DNA from: Methylocystis sp.
GTDB lineage: Bacteria > Pseudomonadota > Alphaproteobacteria > Rhizobiales > Beijerinckiaceae
Assembly (NCBI GenBank): GCA_021731565.1
Contig: JAKFXD010000132.1
Coordinates: forward strand, 1-37,234
DNA: 37,234 bases
Direction: 5' to 3'
Within the stretch, counting starts at the first letter, position 1. Each line of letters begins with the position of its first letter. Both the position numbers and the translations under genes were made by a program. Shown piece after piece: positions 15,043 through 23,535 of the stretch. Below the pieces are notes generated by a model. The model saw nothing but the letters and a program-made list of their open reading frames with translations, made no database searches and had not been told where the DNA came from.

Positions 15043-16872
15043 ATGAAGAGCAGGGCTCACGCTCTTCCCAACGGACTGGAAGCAGCGGCAATCAATGCGA
15101 CCGACTCCCAAGCCTCCGGTTCCGCGACGAACGGCGACCTGCGCGCGTCTCCCGGTGAAGACTCAGCCTGCCCGTTCCCGGCAGAACTTCCGACTAACGC
15201 TGCGAACATCGAGCGCCAAGCAGATTTGACGCAGGCGCCGTCGATTCGCTTCACGCCGAAAACCGGATTGGCGGGCCTGGCCGAAAATTGGCGGGCCGAT
15301 GTTTTGTCCGGGTTCCTGGTGTTTCTCATCGCGCTGCCGCTGTGCCTCGGCATTTCGATGGCGTCGGGATTTCCGCCGCAGGCGGGCATTATCACCGCCG
15401 TCGTCGGCGGACTTCTGGTGTCGCGGATCAACGGCTCCTTTGTCACGATCGCCGGTCCCGCGGCGGGCCTGATCGTGGTCATTCTCGATTCGGTGCAGGC
15501 GCTCGGCGGCGGCGACGCCAAAGCCGGCTACCACTACACCTTGGCGGCGATCGTCTGCGCCAGCGTCATCCAGACGCTGATGGGCCTGATGAAAGCCGGC
15601 AAGATGAGCGCCTTTTTCCCGTCGTCGGCCGTTCACGGCATGCTCGCGGCGATCGGCATCATCATCATGGCCAAGCAGATTCACGTCATGCTTGGCGTCA
15701 AGCCCGACGCGCAATCGCTGTTCGCGACGATCGGCGCGATCCCGGCAAGCATTCGGGACATGAATCCGGAGGTCGCGATCATCGGCGGCCTTGGACTGCT
15801 CATCCTGATCGCCTGGTCGGTGGTGAAGAACCGCCGCCTCAAGATGATCCCGGCGCCGATCATCGTGGTGATCGTCGGCATGGCGCTCGCGCAATATTTC
15901 GATCTCGACGACGAACACATCTATCTCTTCCTGCCGGACTATCCGTTCCTGCCGCATCACGAATTCACGATCGGGCCGAAATTTCTGGTCTCCATCCCCC
16001 AGAACTTTCTGTCCGGCTTCGCCTTTCCCGATTTCTCGCTGATCGGCTCCGCTCTCTTCTGGCAACAGGTCGTGGCGATCTGTCTCGTCGGGAGCCTGGA
16101 GAGTCTGCTGAGCGCGGCGGCGGTCGACAAGCTCGATCCCTACAAGCGCACGTCCGACCTCAACCGAGACGTCGCGGCGGTCGGCCTCGGCAACATCCTC
16201 TGCGGCCTGATCGGCGGCCTGCCGATGATCGCGGAAATCGTCCGCAGCTCCGCCAACGTCAATAATGGCGCGCGCACGGGCTGGGCGAATTTTTTTCACG
16301 GATTGTTCCTGCTGATCTTCGTCGCGCTTTTCCCCAGGGTCATTCACGAGATTCCGCTCGCCTCGCTTGCGGCGCTGCTGGTGTTCACCGGCTACCGTCT
16401 CGCGTCGCCGATCGAATTTAAGAAGACGCTGGCGATCGGCTGGGACCAGCTCGCCGTTTTTGTGATCACCATCATTGGCGTGCTGGCGACCGATCTCTTG
16501 ATCGGCGTCGCGATCGGCATCGTCGCCGAATTCCTGTTCCACCTGTGGCGCAGCGTCAATTGGACACAGGTGTTCAAGCTGCATCGCGACATCGTGGAGA
16601 GCGCGCCCGGCGTCTATCATGTGAACATCGGCGGCGCCGCCTTCTTCGCCAACTACCTGGCGCTCAAGGGAGACCTCGGGAAGCTCCCGAAGGGAAAGAC
16701 CGTCGTCTTCGATCTCTCGGACTCTTGGTGCGTCGACCACACGGTGATGGAGAACCTCCATCATTTCTGCGAGGATTATGAATCAAGCGGCGGGCGCGCC
16801 GAGATTCGCGGTCTCGATCAGCATATCGCTTCGTCCAAGCATCCTCTCGCGCCGCGCAAGCGCAACGCCTAA
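15043..16872 (+). CDS. SulP-family anion transporter with STAS domain
   Basis: This 609-residue inner-membrane transporter has about 85 hydrophilic N-terminal residues, then the SulP core (about 88-510): LSGFLVFLIALPLCLGISMA, the substrate-region segment IAGPAAGLIVVILDS, and GGLPMIAEIVRSSANVNNGA near TM10. A C-terminal STAS domain (about 515-600) contains KTVVFDLSDSWCVDHTVMEN. SulP proteins carry sulfate, bicarbonate or other anions. The GPAAGL/EIVRSSANVNNGA variant resembles a proteobacterial subgroup that I associate with bicarbonate uptake and carbonic anhydrase, but the substrate is not proven and no carbonic anhydrase gene is in the window. ATG 15043 follows AAGGACGAAGC. It lies 63 bases upstream of the hyfB-like gene, apparently in the same operon. 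Confidence 0.93.
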   Translation: MKSRAHALPNGLEAAAINATDSQASGSATNGDLRASPGEDSACPFPAELPTNAANIERQADLTQAPSIRFTPKTGLAGLAENWRADVLSGFLVFLIALPLCLGISMASGFPPQAGIITAVVGGLLVSRINGSFVTIAGPAAGLIVVILDSVQALGGGDAKAGYHYTLAAIVCASVIQTLMGLMKAGKMSAFFPSSAVHGMLAAIGIIIMAKQIHVMLGVKPDAQSLFATIGAIPASIRDMNPEVAIIGGLGLLILIAWSVVKNRRLKMIPAPIIVVIVGMALAQYFDLDDEHIYLFLPDYPFLPHHEFTIGPKFLVSIPQNFLSGFAFPDFSLIGSALFWQQVVAICLVGSLESLLSAAAVDKLDPYKRTSDLNRDVAAVGLGNILCGLIGGLPMIAEIVRSSANVNNGARTGWANFFHGLFLLIFVALFPRVIHEIPLASLAALLVFTGYRLASPIEFKKTLAIGWDQLAVFVITIIGVLATDLLIGVAIGIVAEFLFHLWRSVNWTQVFKLHRDIVESAPGVYHVNIGGAAFFANYLALKGDLGKLPKGKTVVFDLSDSWCVDHTVMENLHHFCEDYESSGGRAEIRGLDQHIASSKHPLAPRKRNA

Positions 16873-16935
16873 GTTCCTGAGCTTCGCAGCCGAAGCGCAA
16901 CCGACGCGGACCACGTCGACCGGAAGGTGACAAGC

Positions 16936-18933
16936 ATGCCGCTCTATTTCGCGTTGACCAGCGTCAGCGCGCTGCTCGCCGTCGGCGTCTACGCCATCGT
17001 TGACAGGCGGAACCCGGACGTCAGCCGCAATGTCTATCGTATCTGCATTGCTCTGTGCGGCATTCTCTTCGTCGCGGCGGTCATGCCGAGAGGCGCCAGT
17101 GTGCTCTCGGCGACCCTCCCCTTCGGCCTGCCGTGGATCGGCGTGCATCTCAGGATCGACGTCCTCAGCGCGTTTTTTCTCGCTGTCGTCAATCTCGGCG
17201 GCGCCGCCGCGAGCGCTTACGCGATCGGTTATGGCGCGCATGAGAAGGAGCCCATGCGGGTTCTGCCGTTCTATCCGGCTTTTCTCGCTGGCATGAACAT
17301 GGTCGTGCTCGCCGACGACGCCTTCAGCTTTCTCGTCGCCTGGGAGTTCATGTCGCTCACGTCATGGGCGCTCGTGCTGACCCATCACCATGACGCGGAA
17401 AACCGGCGCGCGGGCTTCGTCTATCTGTTGATGGCGAGTTTCGGCGGCTTCGCGCTGCTGATGGCGTTCGGCGTTCTCGGCGGGGCCGGCGGCGCCTATG
17501 ACTTCGCCTCGATTCGCGAATCGACGAAAGAGGGCTGGAAAACCGGGCTCGTTCTGGCGCTCGCGCTGGTCGGCATGGGCTCCAAGGCCGGACTTGCGCC
17601 CCTTCATATCTGGCTACCGCTGGCGCATCCCGCGGCGCCGAGCCACGTCTCGGCGCTAATGAGCGGGGTCATGACCAAGGTCGCCGTTTACGGTTTCATT
17701 CGCGTCGTCTTCGATCTGCTGGGCCCGCCCGCCTTCTGGTGGTCGATCGAGCCGATGAGCTTTGGCGCGGCGAGCGCGCTGATCGGCGTGCTGTTCGCCA
17801 CGATCCAGAGCGATCTGAAAAAGCTGCTCGCTTACAGCACGATCGAAAATATCGGCGTCATCTTCATCGCGCTGGGGCTGGCCCTGGCGTTCAAGGCCAA
17901 CGGGCTCGCGCTTCCGGCGGCGCTCGCCTTCACCGCGGCGCTGTTTCACGTCTTCAACCACTCGCTGTTCAAGAGCCTCCTGTTCTTCGGCGCCGGAGCC
18001 GTGTTGAACGGATGCGGGGAAAGAAGCATCGAGCGCCTCGGCGGCCTCATTCATTCCATGCCGAAAACCGCCTTTCTGTTTCTCGGCGGCTGCGTCGCCA
18101 TCTCCGCCCTTCCCCCGCTGAACGGCTTCGTCTCGGAGTGGCTGGTGTTTCAGGCGATCCTCCTCAGCCCGTCGCTGCCGCAATGGACGGTGAAGCTGCT
18201 CGTCCCCGCTGTCGGCGTCGCGCTGGCGCTCAGCGCGACGCTCGGCGCAGGCTGTTACATCCGCGCCTATGGCGTCGCTTTCCTCGGACGGCCGCGCAGC
18301 GAAGCGGCGCGGACCGCAAAAGACCCCGATCGCTGGTCTCTCGGGACGATGGCGGCTTTGCTCACGCTCTGCCTCCTCGCCGGCCTGTTGCCGAGCCTCG
18401 TCATCGACACGATTTCGCCGGCGGCGAGAGACTTTGTCGGCGGCCGAATGCCGACGCAGGCGGAACTCTCATGGCTCTCGATCGCGCCTGTCGCCGAAAG
18501 TCGCAGCTCGTATAATGGACTTCTGATCTTCGTCTTCATTCTCTTCTCTGCCTATTCGGCGAGATGGGTCATCCACAAATTCGGCTCGTCGCGCTCGCGG
18601 CGCGCGCCGGCTTGGGATTGCGGCTATATCGAAACGAGCCCCGCGACCCAATATACGGGCAGCAGCTTCGCGCAACCGATCCGACGCACGCTTGGAATCA
18701 TCGCCTTTTCGGTGAAGGAGCGGCTCGATATGCCGGCGCCGGGCGATATGCGGCCGGCGCGGCTAAGCATCGACATCAAGGATCGCATCTTCGACTATCT
18801 TTACGCGCCGCTGACGCGGGCGGTCGAGACCTGCGCCTCCGGTCTGAACATCCTCAGTCTTCTGACGATCCAGGAATATCTCGCGCTGGTTTTCGGCGCC
18901 CTCGTCTTCCTGCTGATCCTGGTGGCGATATGA
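16936..18933 (+). CDS. hyfB: HyfB/NuoL-like proton-translocating antiporter subunit of an Ehr-type complex
   Basis: This 665-residue polytopic inner-membrane protein is related to hydrogenase-4 component B, complex I NuoL/M and Mrp antiporters. Conserved ion-pathway residues are present: Glu137 in TM5 (LVAWEFMSLTSW), Lys217 (MGSKAGLAPLHIWLPLAHPA) and Lys248 (SGVMTKVAVYGF), plus the broken-helix region HVFNHSLFKSLLFFGAGAVL. The C-terminal extension (about 540-640, WDCGYIETSPATQYTGSSFA) is typical of HyfB. It should conduct protons or sodium within the complex. ATG 16936 has GGAAGG 8 bases upstream and is preferred over GTG 16927. It overlaps the next gene by ATGA. It is the first complex gene after sulP. 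Confidence 0.93.
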   Translation: MPLYFALTSVSALLAVGVYAIVDRRNPDVSRNVYRICIALCGILFVAAVMPRGASVLSATLPFGLPWIGVHLRIDVLSAFFLAVVNLGGAAASAYAIGYGAHEKEPMRVLPFYPAFLAGMNMVVLADDAFSFLVAWEFMSLTSWALVLTHHHDAENRRAGFVYLLMASFGGFALLMAFGVLGGAGGAYDFASIRESTKEGWKTGLVLALALVGMGSKAGLAPLHIWLPLAHPAAPSHVSALMSGVMTKVAVYGFIRVVFDLLGPPAFWWSIEPMSFGAASALIGVLFATIQSDLKKLLAYSTIENIGVIFIALGLALAFKANGLALPAALAFTAALFHVFNHSLFKSLLFFGAGAVLNGCGERSIERLGGLIHSMPKTAFLFLGGCVAISALPPLNGFVSEWLVFQAILLSPSLPQWTVKLLVPAVGVALALSATLGAGCYIRAYGVAFLGRPRSEAARTAKDPDRWSLGTMAALLTLCLLAGLLPSLVIDTISPAARDFVGGRMPTQAELSWLSIAPVAESRSSYNGLLIFVFILFSAYSARWVIHKFGSSRSRRAPAWDCGYIETSPATQYTGSSFAQPIRRTLGIIAFSVKERLDMPAPGDMRPARLSIDIKDRIFDYLYAPLTRAVETCASGLNILSLLTIQEYLALVFGALVFLLILVAI

Positions 18934-19883
18934 ATTTTCTCTTCGACTTCGTCGCGCAGGGCGCTCAAATGCTTTTGGTGCTTGCGCTTTCGCCGCTCAT
19001 CATTGGCTTTACGAGAAAGCTGAAGGCCCGTCTCCTGCGCCGCAAGGGACCGCCGATCATCCAGCCCTGGCGCGACCTCATTCGGCTGCTGCGCAAGGAG
19101 GTCGTCCTCGCCGAGAACGCGTCATGGCTGTATCGCTCGGCGCCCTATCTGATCTTCGCCATGACCTGGGTTGCGGCGTCGCTCGTGCCGACCTTCGCCA
19201 CGGGGTTGATGTTCAGCTGGTCGGCCGATCTCATCGCCATCATCGCCCTGCTCGGCAGCGCCCGCTTTTTCCTCGCCCTCGCCGGCATGGACATTGGAAC
19301 GAGCTTCGGCGGCATCGGCTCCAGTCGCGAGGCGATGTTCGGATCGCTGGCGGAGCCGGCGACGATCATGATCGTCTTCACCGTCTCCTTCGTCGCCGGA
19401 ACCACCCAGCTTTCCGAAATCGCCGCGTATATGGCGGGGAATCTGGAACTGCGCGCCTCGGTCGGCATGGCGCTCGTCGCTCTGCTGATCGTCGCGATCG
19501 CCGAGAATGGACGTGTCCCCGTCGACAATCCGGCGACGCATCTCGAACTGACGATGGTGCATGAGGCGATGGTTCTCGAATATTCCGGGCGCTATCTCGC
19601 GCTCATTGAACTCGCCTCGGCGCTCAAGCTGCTTCTCTATATCTCGCTCATCGCCTGCGTCTTCTTCCCGGTCGGGCTCGCACGTCATGATGCGGGCCTG
19701 CAGGCGATGGCCATCGGTCTTGGCGCCTACCTGATGAAGCTCGCCATCGGCGGCTTCCTGCTGGCGCTGTTTGAGACGTCGACGGCGAAGATGCGCGTCT
19801 TCCGCGTCCCGGACTTTCTCGGCGCGGGGCTGATGCTCGGCCTCCTCGCGACGCTGCTCGTTTTCGTGACACGGAGCCTTTGA
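18930..19883 (+). CDS. hyfC: HyfC/NuoH-like membrane anchor subunit
   Basis: This 317-residue membrane protein is homologous to HyfC/HycD and to NuoH of complex I, the subunit joining the hydrophilic arm to the membrane arm. Diagnostic segments are RRKGPPIIQPWRDLIRLLRK (37-56), GSSREAMFGSLAEPA (130-144) and AENGRVPVDNPATHLELTMV (191-210) followed by HEAM; the acidic residues in these loops form the quinone/ion-coupling entry in complex I. The start ATG 18930 overlaps the hyfB stop (ATGA), indicating translational coupling; the longer upstream frame is inside hyfB and not coding. Its stop overlaps the next start by one base (TGATG). Confidence 0.94.
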   Translation: MNFLFDFVAQGAQMLLVLALSPLIIGFTRKLKARLLRRKGPPIIQPWRDLIRLLRKEVVLAENASWLYRSAPYLIFAMTWVAASLVPTFATGLMFSWSADLIAIIALLGSARFFLALAGMDIGTSFGGIGSSREAMFGSLAEPATIMIVFTVSFVAGTTQLSEIAAYMAGNLELRASVGMALVALLIVAIAENGRVPVDNPATHLELTMVHEAMVLEYSGRYLALIELASALKLLLYISLIACVFFPVGLARHDAGLQAMAIGLGAYLMKLAIGGFLLALFETSTAKMRVFRVPDFLGAGLMLGLLATLLVFVTRSL

Positions 19884-20545
19884 TGGAGCTTCTGACGATC
19901 GACATCGCCCATGTGCTCGCCGGCGCGCTGCTGCTGACAAGCTTCATGCTGCTCTATCAGGATCGGCTGTCCGGACTGATCAATATCTACACGCTGCACG
20001 CCGTCATCCTCTCGTTGTCGGTCGCCTGGCAGGCGCATTACCAGGACGCGCCTCACCTCTATCTCACCGCCGCCATTGCGGCGATCTTCAAGGCGCTGAT
20101 CATTCCCTTCAGCCTTCGCCGCATCATCGAGCGCCTGCGTATCCATCGAACCGTCGAAGTCATTGGCGGCGTTGGCATCACCATGCTCATCGGCATCTTT
20201 CTGGTGGCGCTGTCTCTCGTGGTCATGCTGCCGGCCACGGCCTCCGCCGACCCGCTGGCGCGCGAAGACATCGCTTTCGCGCTGGCGATCGTGCTGCTCG
20301 GCCTGCTGATGATGGTGACGCGACGCAACGCGGTCAGCCAGATCATCGGCTTCATGTCGCTCGAAAATGGGCTGGTTCTCGCCGCGGCGGGCGCGAACGG
20401 CATGCCGCTCGTCGTCGAGATCAGCGTCGCCTTCTCGATCCTGATCGCTTTCATCGTGATCGGCATCTTCCTGTTTCGCATCCGCGAACGATTCGACAAC
20501 GTCGATCTTTTCGAACTCGATCGCGTGCGCGGAGGACGTTCATGA
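19883..20545 (+). CDS. hyfE: HyfE-like membrane subunit (NuoK-related)
   Basis: This 220-residue membrane protein is homologous to hydrogenase-4 component E. The C-terminal half carries the NuoK-like segment NAVSQIIGFMSLENGLVLAA, whose glutamate corresponds to the conserved proton-pathway acid. The N-terminal half provides extra helices (VLAGALLLTSFMLLYQ; LYLTAAIAAIFKALIIPF). ATG 19883 overlaps the hyfC stop by one base. The hyfF start overlaps its stop in turn (ATGA at 20542-20545). In canonical hyf operons hyfD lies between hyfC and hyfE; it is absent here. Confidence 0.92.
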   Translation: MELLTIDIAHVLAGALLLTSFMLLYQDRLSGLINIYTLHAVILSLSVAWQAHYQDAPHLYLTAAIAAIFKALIIPFSLRRIIERLRIHRTVEVIGGVGITMLIGIFLVALSLVVMLPATASADPLAREDIAFALAIVLLGLLMMVTRRNAVSQIIGFMSLENGLVLAAAGANGMPLVVEISVAFSILIAFIVIGIFLFRIRERFDNVDLFELDRVRGGRS

Positions 20546-21990
20546 GTTCCGATCTGTTCCTGGTTTCGAACGCGCTTATCGCCATCCCGGCCGTTGCGGC
20601 CATCGCCGTCGCCCTCGTGCCGGAATACCGGCGCTCGGCGGTGATCAACGTCTGCGCCTCCGGCGCGACCTTTCTTTTCTCGCTTATCCTGCTGATCGTC
20701 GAGCCGGAGAGCGGCGGCTATCTCTTCGTCGACGATCTCAACATCGTCTTCGTCGTGCTCTCGACCTTCATCGGCTTCACGACGAGCGTCTACAGCGCGA
20801 GCTATATCGACCATGAAATCGAAACCGGCCGGCTGACGTCGACGAACGTTCGCTTCTATCACGCGATGTATCAGTCGCTAATGTGCGCGATGAATCTGGC
20901 GCTGCTCGCCAGCAATATCGGCCTCATGTGGGTCGCGGTCGAGGTCGCGACGCTGACCACGGTGCTGATGGTCGGCATCTATCGCACGCCGCATGCGCTC
21001 GAAGCCGCCTGGAAATATTTCATCCTCGGCAGCGTCGGCATTGCGTTGGCGCTGTTCGGAACGATCCTCGTCTACATGGCGGCCGAACCGGTGCTGGGCC
21101 AGGGCTATGACGCGATGGTCTGGAAGACGCTGATGTCGCAGGCGCCGCAGTTCAATCCGCGGATGCTCAATGTCGCCTTCGTCTTCCTGATGCTCGGCTA
21201 TGGCACCAAGGTCGGCCTGGCGCCGATGCACGCCTGGCTGCCCGACGCCCATGCGGAAGGGCCGACGCCGATTTCGGCCGTATTGTCCGGCCTGTTGCTC
21301 AATGTCGCGCTATACGCCGTGCTGAGGTTCAAAATGCTGCTGACCGCCAATGCGGCGGCGATCACGCCGGGGCCGTTGATGATTGCGCTCGGCCTTGCGT
21401 CGCTGATCATGGCGGCGTTCATGCTCTACCGCCGCACCGACATCAAGCGGCTGTTCGCCTATTCCTCGATCGAACACATGGGCATCATCGCCTTCGCCTT
21501 CGGGATGGGCGGCCCGCTCGCCAATTTCGCCGGTCTGCTGCACATGACCATGCACAGCCTGACAAAATCCGCGATCTTTTTCTCCGTCGGTCACATTGCG
21601 CAGGCCAAGGGCACGCAGAAGATCGCCGACATTCGGGGACTGACGCAGAGTCAGCCGGCGCTCGGCTGGAGTCTCGTCGCCGGCGTCGTGGCGATCATCG
21701 GCCTGCCGCCTCTCGGCATTTTCATGAGCGAATTTCTGGTCGTGAGTTCGACTTTCGCCCGCCAGCCGCTCCTCGCTGTCCCGCTTGTATTCGGCCTGCT
21801 TCTCGCCTTCGGCGCCCTGCTGCTGCGGCTTACGGGAATGGCGTTTGGCGCGCCGAGCCCCGATGTAGGCGAGGTGAAAGCGTCGATGTTGCCGCTCTAT
21901 GCGCATCTCTCGCTTGTGCTGATTGCCGGACTCTATCTTCCCGCTCATGTCGTGACCTGGTTCCAGAATGTCGCGCGCCTGTTGGGTTGA
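20542..21990 (+). CDS. hyfF: HyfF/NuoL-M-like antiporter subunit
   Basis: This 482-residue polytopic protein of the NuoL/M/N-Mrp family most resembles hydrogenase-4 component F. Key residues are Glu134 (MWVAVEVATLTT) in TM5, Lys223 in TM7 (GYGTKVGLAPMHAWLPDAHA), and the later helix segments RLFAYSSIEHMGII and HMTMHSLTKSAIFF. It is the second antiporter-like module of the complex, so about two pumping channels plus the HyfC/E path are expected. ATG 20542 overlaps the hyfE stop and follows GGAGGACG, a strong ribosome-binding site. The large-subunit gene begins 17 bases after its stop. Confidence 0.94.
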   Translation: MSSDLFLVSNALIAIPAVAAIAVALVPEYRRSAVINVCASGATFLFSLILLIVEPESGGYLFVDDLNIVFVVLSTFIGFTTSVYSASYIDHEIETGRLTSTNVRFYHAMYQSLMCAMNLALLASNIGLMWVAVEVATLTTVLMVGIYRTPHALEAAWKYFILGSVGIALALFGTILVYMAAEPVLGQGYDAMVWKTLMSQAPQFNPRMLNVAFVFLMLGYGTKVGLAPMHAWLPDAHAEGPTPISAVLSGLLLNVALYAVLRFKMLLTANAAAITPGPLMIALGLASLIMAAFMLYRRTDIKRLFAYSSIEHMGIIAFAFGMGGPLANFAGLLHMTMHSLTKSAIFFSVGHIAQAKGTQKIADIRGLTQSQPALGWSLVAGVVAIIGLPPLGIFMSEFLVVSSTFARQPLLAVPLVFGLLLAFGALLLRLTGMAFGAPSPDVGEVKASMLPLYAHLSLVLIAGLYLPAHVVTWFQNVARLLG

Positions 21991-22007
21991 GCTCGAAGGA
22001 TGAAGAG

Positions 22008-23525
22008 ATGAACTTCGCCAGCAAACAGACTGCCGCCCAGCCGTCGCGGCCGACCTGCCTGCCCTGGCCGCGGGAAGTCGTCGACCGGGCTGGTTGGCTG
22101 GCCATGGTCGAGAGCCTCGCGAAGGGCGAGCGCGCGCTGCTGAGCCTCTGGGGCGAAAGTTCATGCGTTCATATGGCCTTGCTCGAACAGCGTGAGCCGC
22201 CGCTGCGCATCGTTACATTGGAATGCCCGGACGGCGCCTTCCCGTCGGTCGGACGACTGCATCCGCCGGCGTCGAGACTCGAGCGCGCGATCCACGACCT
22301 TTATGGCCTCAAGCCAGAAGGCGCGTCCGATCAACGCCCTTGGCTCGATCACGGCCGCTGGGGCGTTCGTCAGCCCTGCGGCGCGCGCCAGGAGATCGAC
22401 ACCACTTGCGACCGCTACGAGTTTCTACGCGCAGAGGGCGAGCCGCTGCACCAGATACCGGTCGGGCCGGTGCACGCCGGCATCATCGAGCCGGGTCATT
22501 TCCGCTTCTCGGCGAATGGCGAAACCGTCGTGCGCCTCGAGGAGCGGCTCGGCTTTGCGCATAAGGGAATAGACCAATTGATGAGCGGCGCCTCGATCGA
22601 GCGCGCGGCGCAGATCGCCGCGCGCGTATCCGGCGACAGCACAGTCGCCTACAGTCTGGCCTTCGCGCAGGCAATCGAGGCGGCCTTTGACGTCAACGTC
22701 CCGCCGCGCGCCATCTATCTGCGCGCCTTGATGGCCGAACTCGAACGGCTCGCCAATCATTTCGGCGACATCGGCGGCATATGCAACGACGCGGCCTTCT
22801 CACTGATGCAGGCGCATTGCAACCTCGTGCGCGAACGCATCTTGCGGGAAGCGGCAAGCGCTTTCGGACATCGCCTGATGATGGATCGCATCACGCCCGG
22901 CGGAACCCTCGTCGATCTCAAGCCGGAGAGCGCCACGGCGCTTTATGCGATGACCGACTGGATCGCACTGATGACTCCGCGGCTGATCGCGCTGTTCGGG
23001 GACACGACGTCGCTGCAGGATCGCACCGTCGGAACCGGATTCGTCAGCGAAGCCCTCGTGAAGCAATATGCCTGCGGCGGCTATGTCGGGCGCGCGTCCG
23101 GCCGGGCGTTCGACGCGCGCAAGGCGATCGGCTACGCTCCCTATCCGCATCTGGCCTTTGAGGTCGGCGCCTCGAACGAAGGCGACGTCGACGCGCGCGT
23201 CTGGGTCCGCTTCGACGAGATCAGGGCTTCGCTCAAAATCGTCAGACAAATTCTCGACGAAACGCCGGAAGGGCCGATCATCGCCGCCTGGGCGCTGCCC
23301 GACGATTGGACGCGCGAAGGCGCGGCGCTCGTCGAAGGATTCCGCGGCGATATTTTCGTCTGGCTTCGCATGCGCGCGGACGGCGTCGTGCAGCGCTGTC
23401 ATTTGCGCGATCCGTCGTGGTTTCAATGGCCGCTCCTCGAAGCGGCGATCAAGGACAACATCGTCGCCGACTTCCCGCTTTGCAACAAATCCTTCAACTG
23501 CTCTTACTCGGGGCACGACCTCTAG
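22008..23525 (+). CDS. NuoCD/HyfG-like large subunit lacking the [NiFe] ligands
   Basis: This 505-residue peripheral subunit has a NuoC-like domain at about 20-130 (RLERAIHDLYGLKPEGASD) fused to a NuoD/hydrogenase-large-subunit domain (IPVGPVHAGIIEPGHFRF from about 150, then RLGFAHKGIDQLM). In hydrogenases the next motif is RVCGIC; here it is RVSGDS, with serines at 208 and 211. The C-terminal ligand pair DPCxxC is replaced by CNKSFNCSYSGHDL, so no [NiFe] site can form. This fits energy-converting-hydrogenase-related (Ehr) complexes. The reaction partner, perhaps a quinone as in complex I, is unknown. ATG 22008 follows AAGGA; a TTG at 21987 overlapping the hyfF stop is a possible alternative. 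Confidence 0.9.
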   Translation: MNFASKQTAAQPSRPTCLPWPREVVDRAGWLAMVESLAKGERALLSLWGESSCVHMALLEQREPPLRIVTLECPDGAFPSVGRLHPPASRLERAIHDLYGLKPEGASDQRPWLDHGRWGVRQPCGARQEIDTTCDRYEFLRAEGEPLHQIPVGPVHAGIIEPGHFRFSANGETVVRLEERLGFAHKGIDQLMSGASIERAAQIAARVSGDSTVAYSLAFAQAIEAAFDVNVPPRAIYLRALMAELERLANHFGDIGGICNDAAFSLMQAHCNLVRERILREAASAFGHRLMMDRITPGGTLVDLKPESATALYAMTDWIALMTPRLIALFGDTTSLQDRTVGTGFVSEALVKQYACGGYVGRASGRAFDARKAIGYAPYPHLAFEVGASNEGDVDARVWVRFDEIRASLKIVRQILDETPEGPIIAAWALPDDWTREGAALVEGFRGDIFVWLRMRADGVVQRCHLRDPSWFQWPLLEAAIKDNIVADFPLCNKSFNCSYSGHDL

Positions 23526-23535
23526 GACAAGCGCG

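Noticed and set aside
15163-16764. 533-codon minus-strand frame antisense to sulP
   Set aside because: Low-complexity Asp/Arg/His composition, a shadow of a membrane protein gene.
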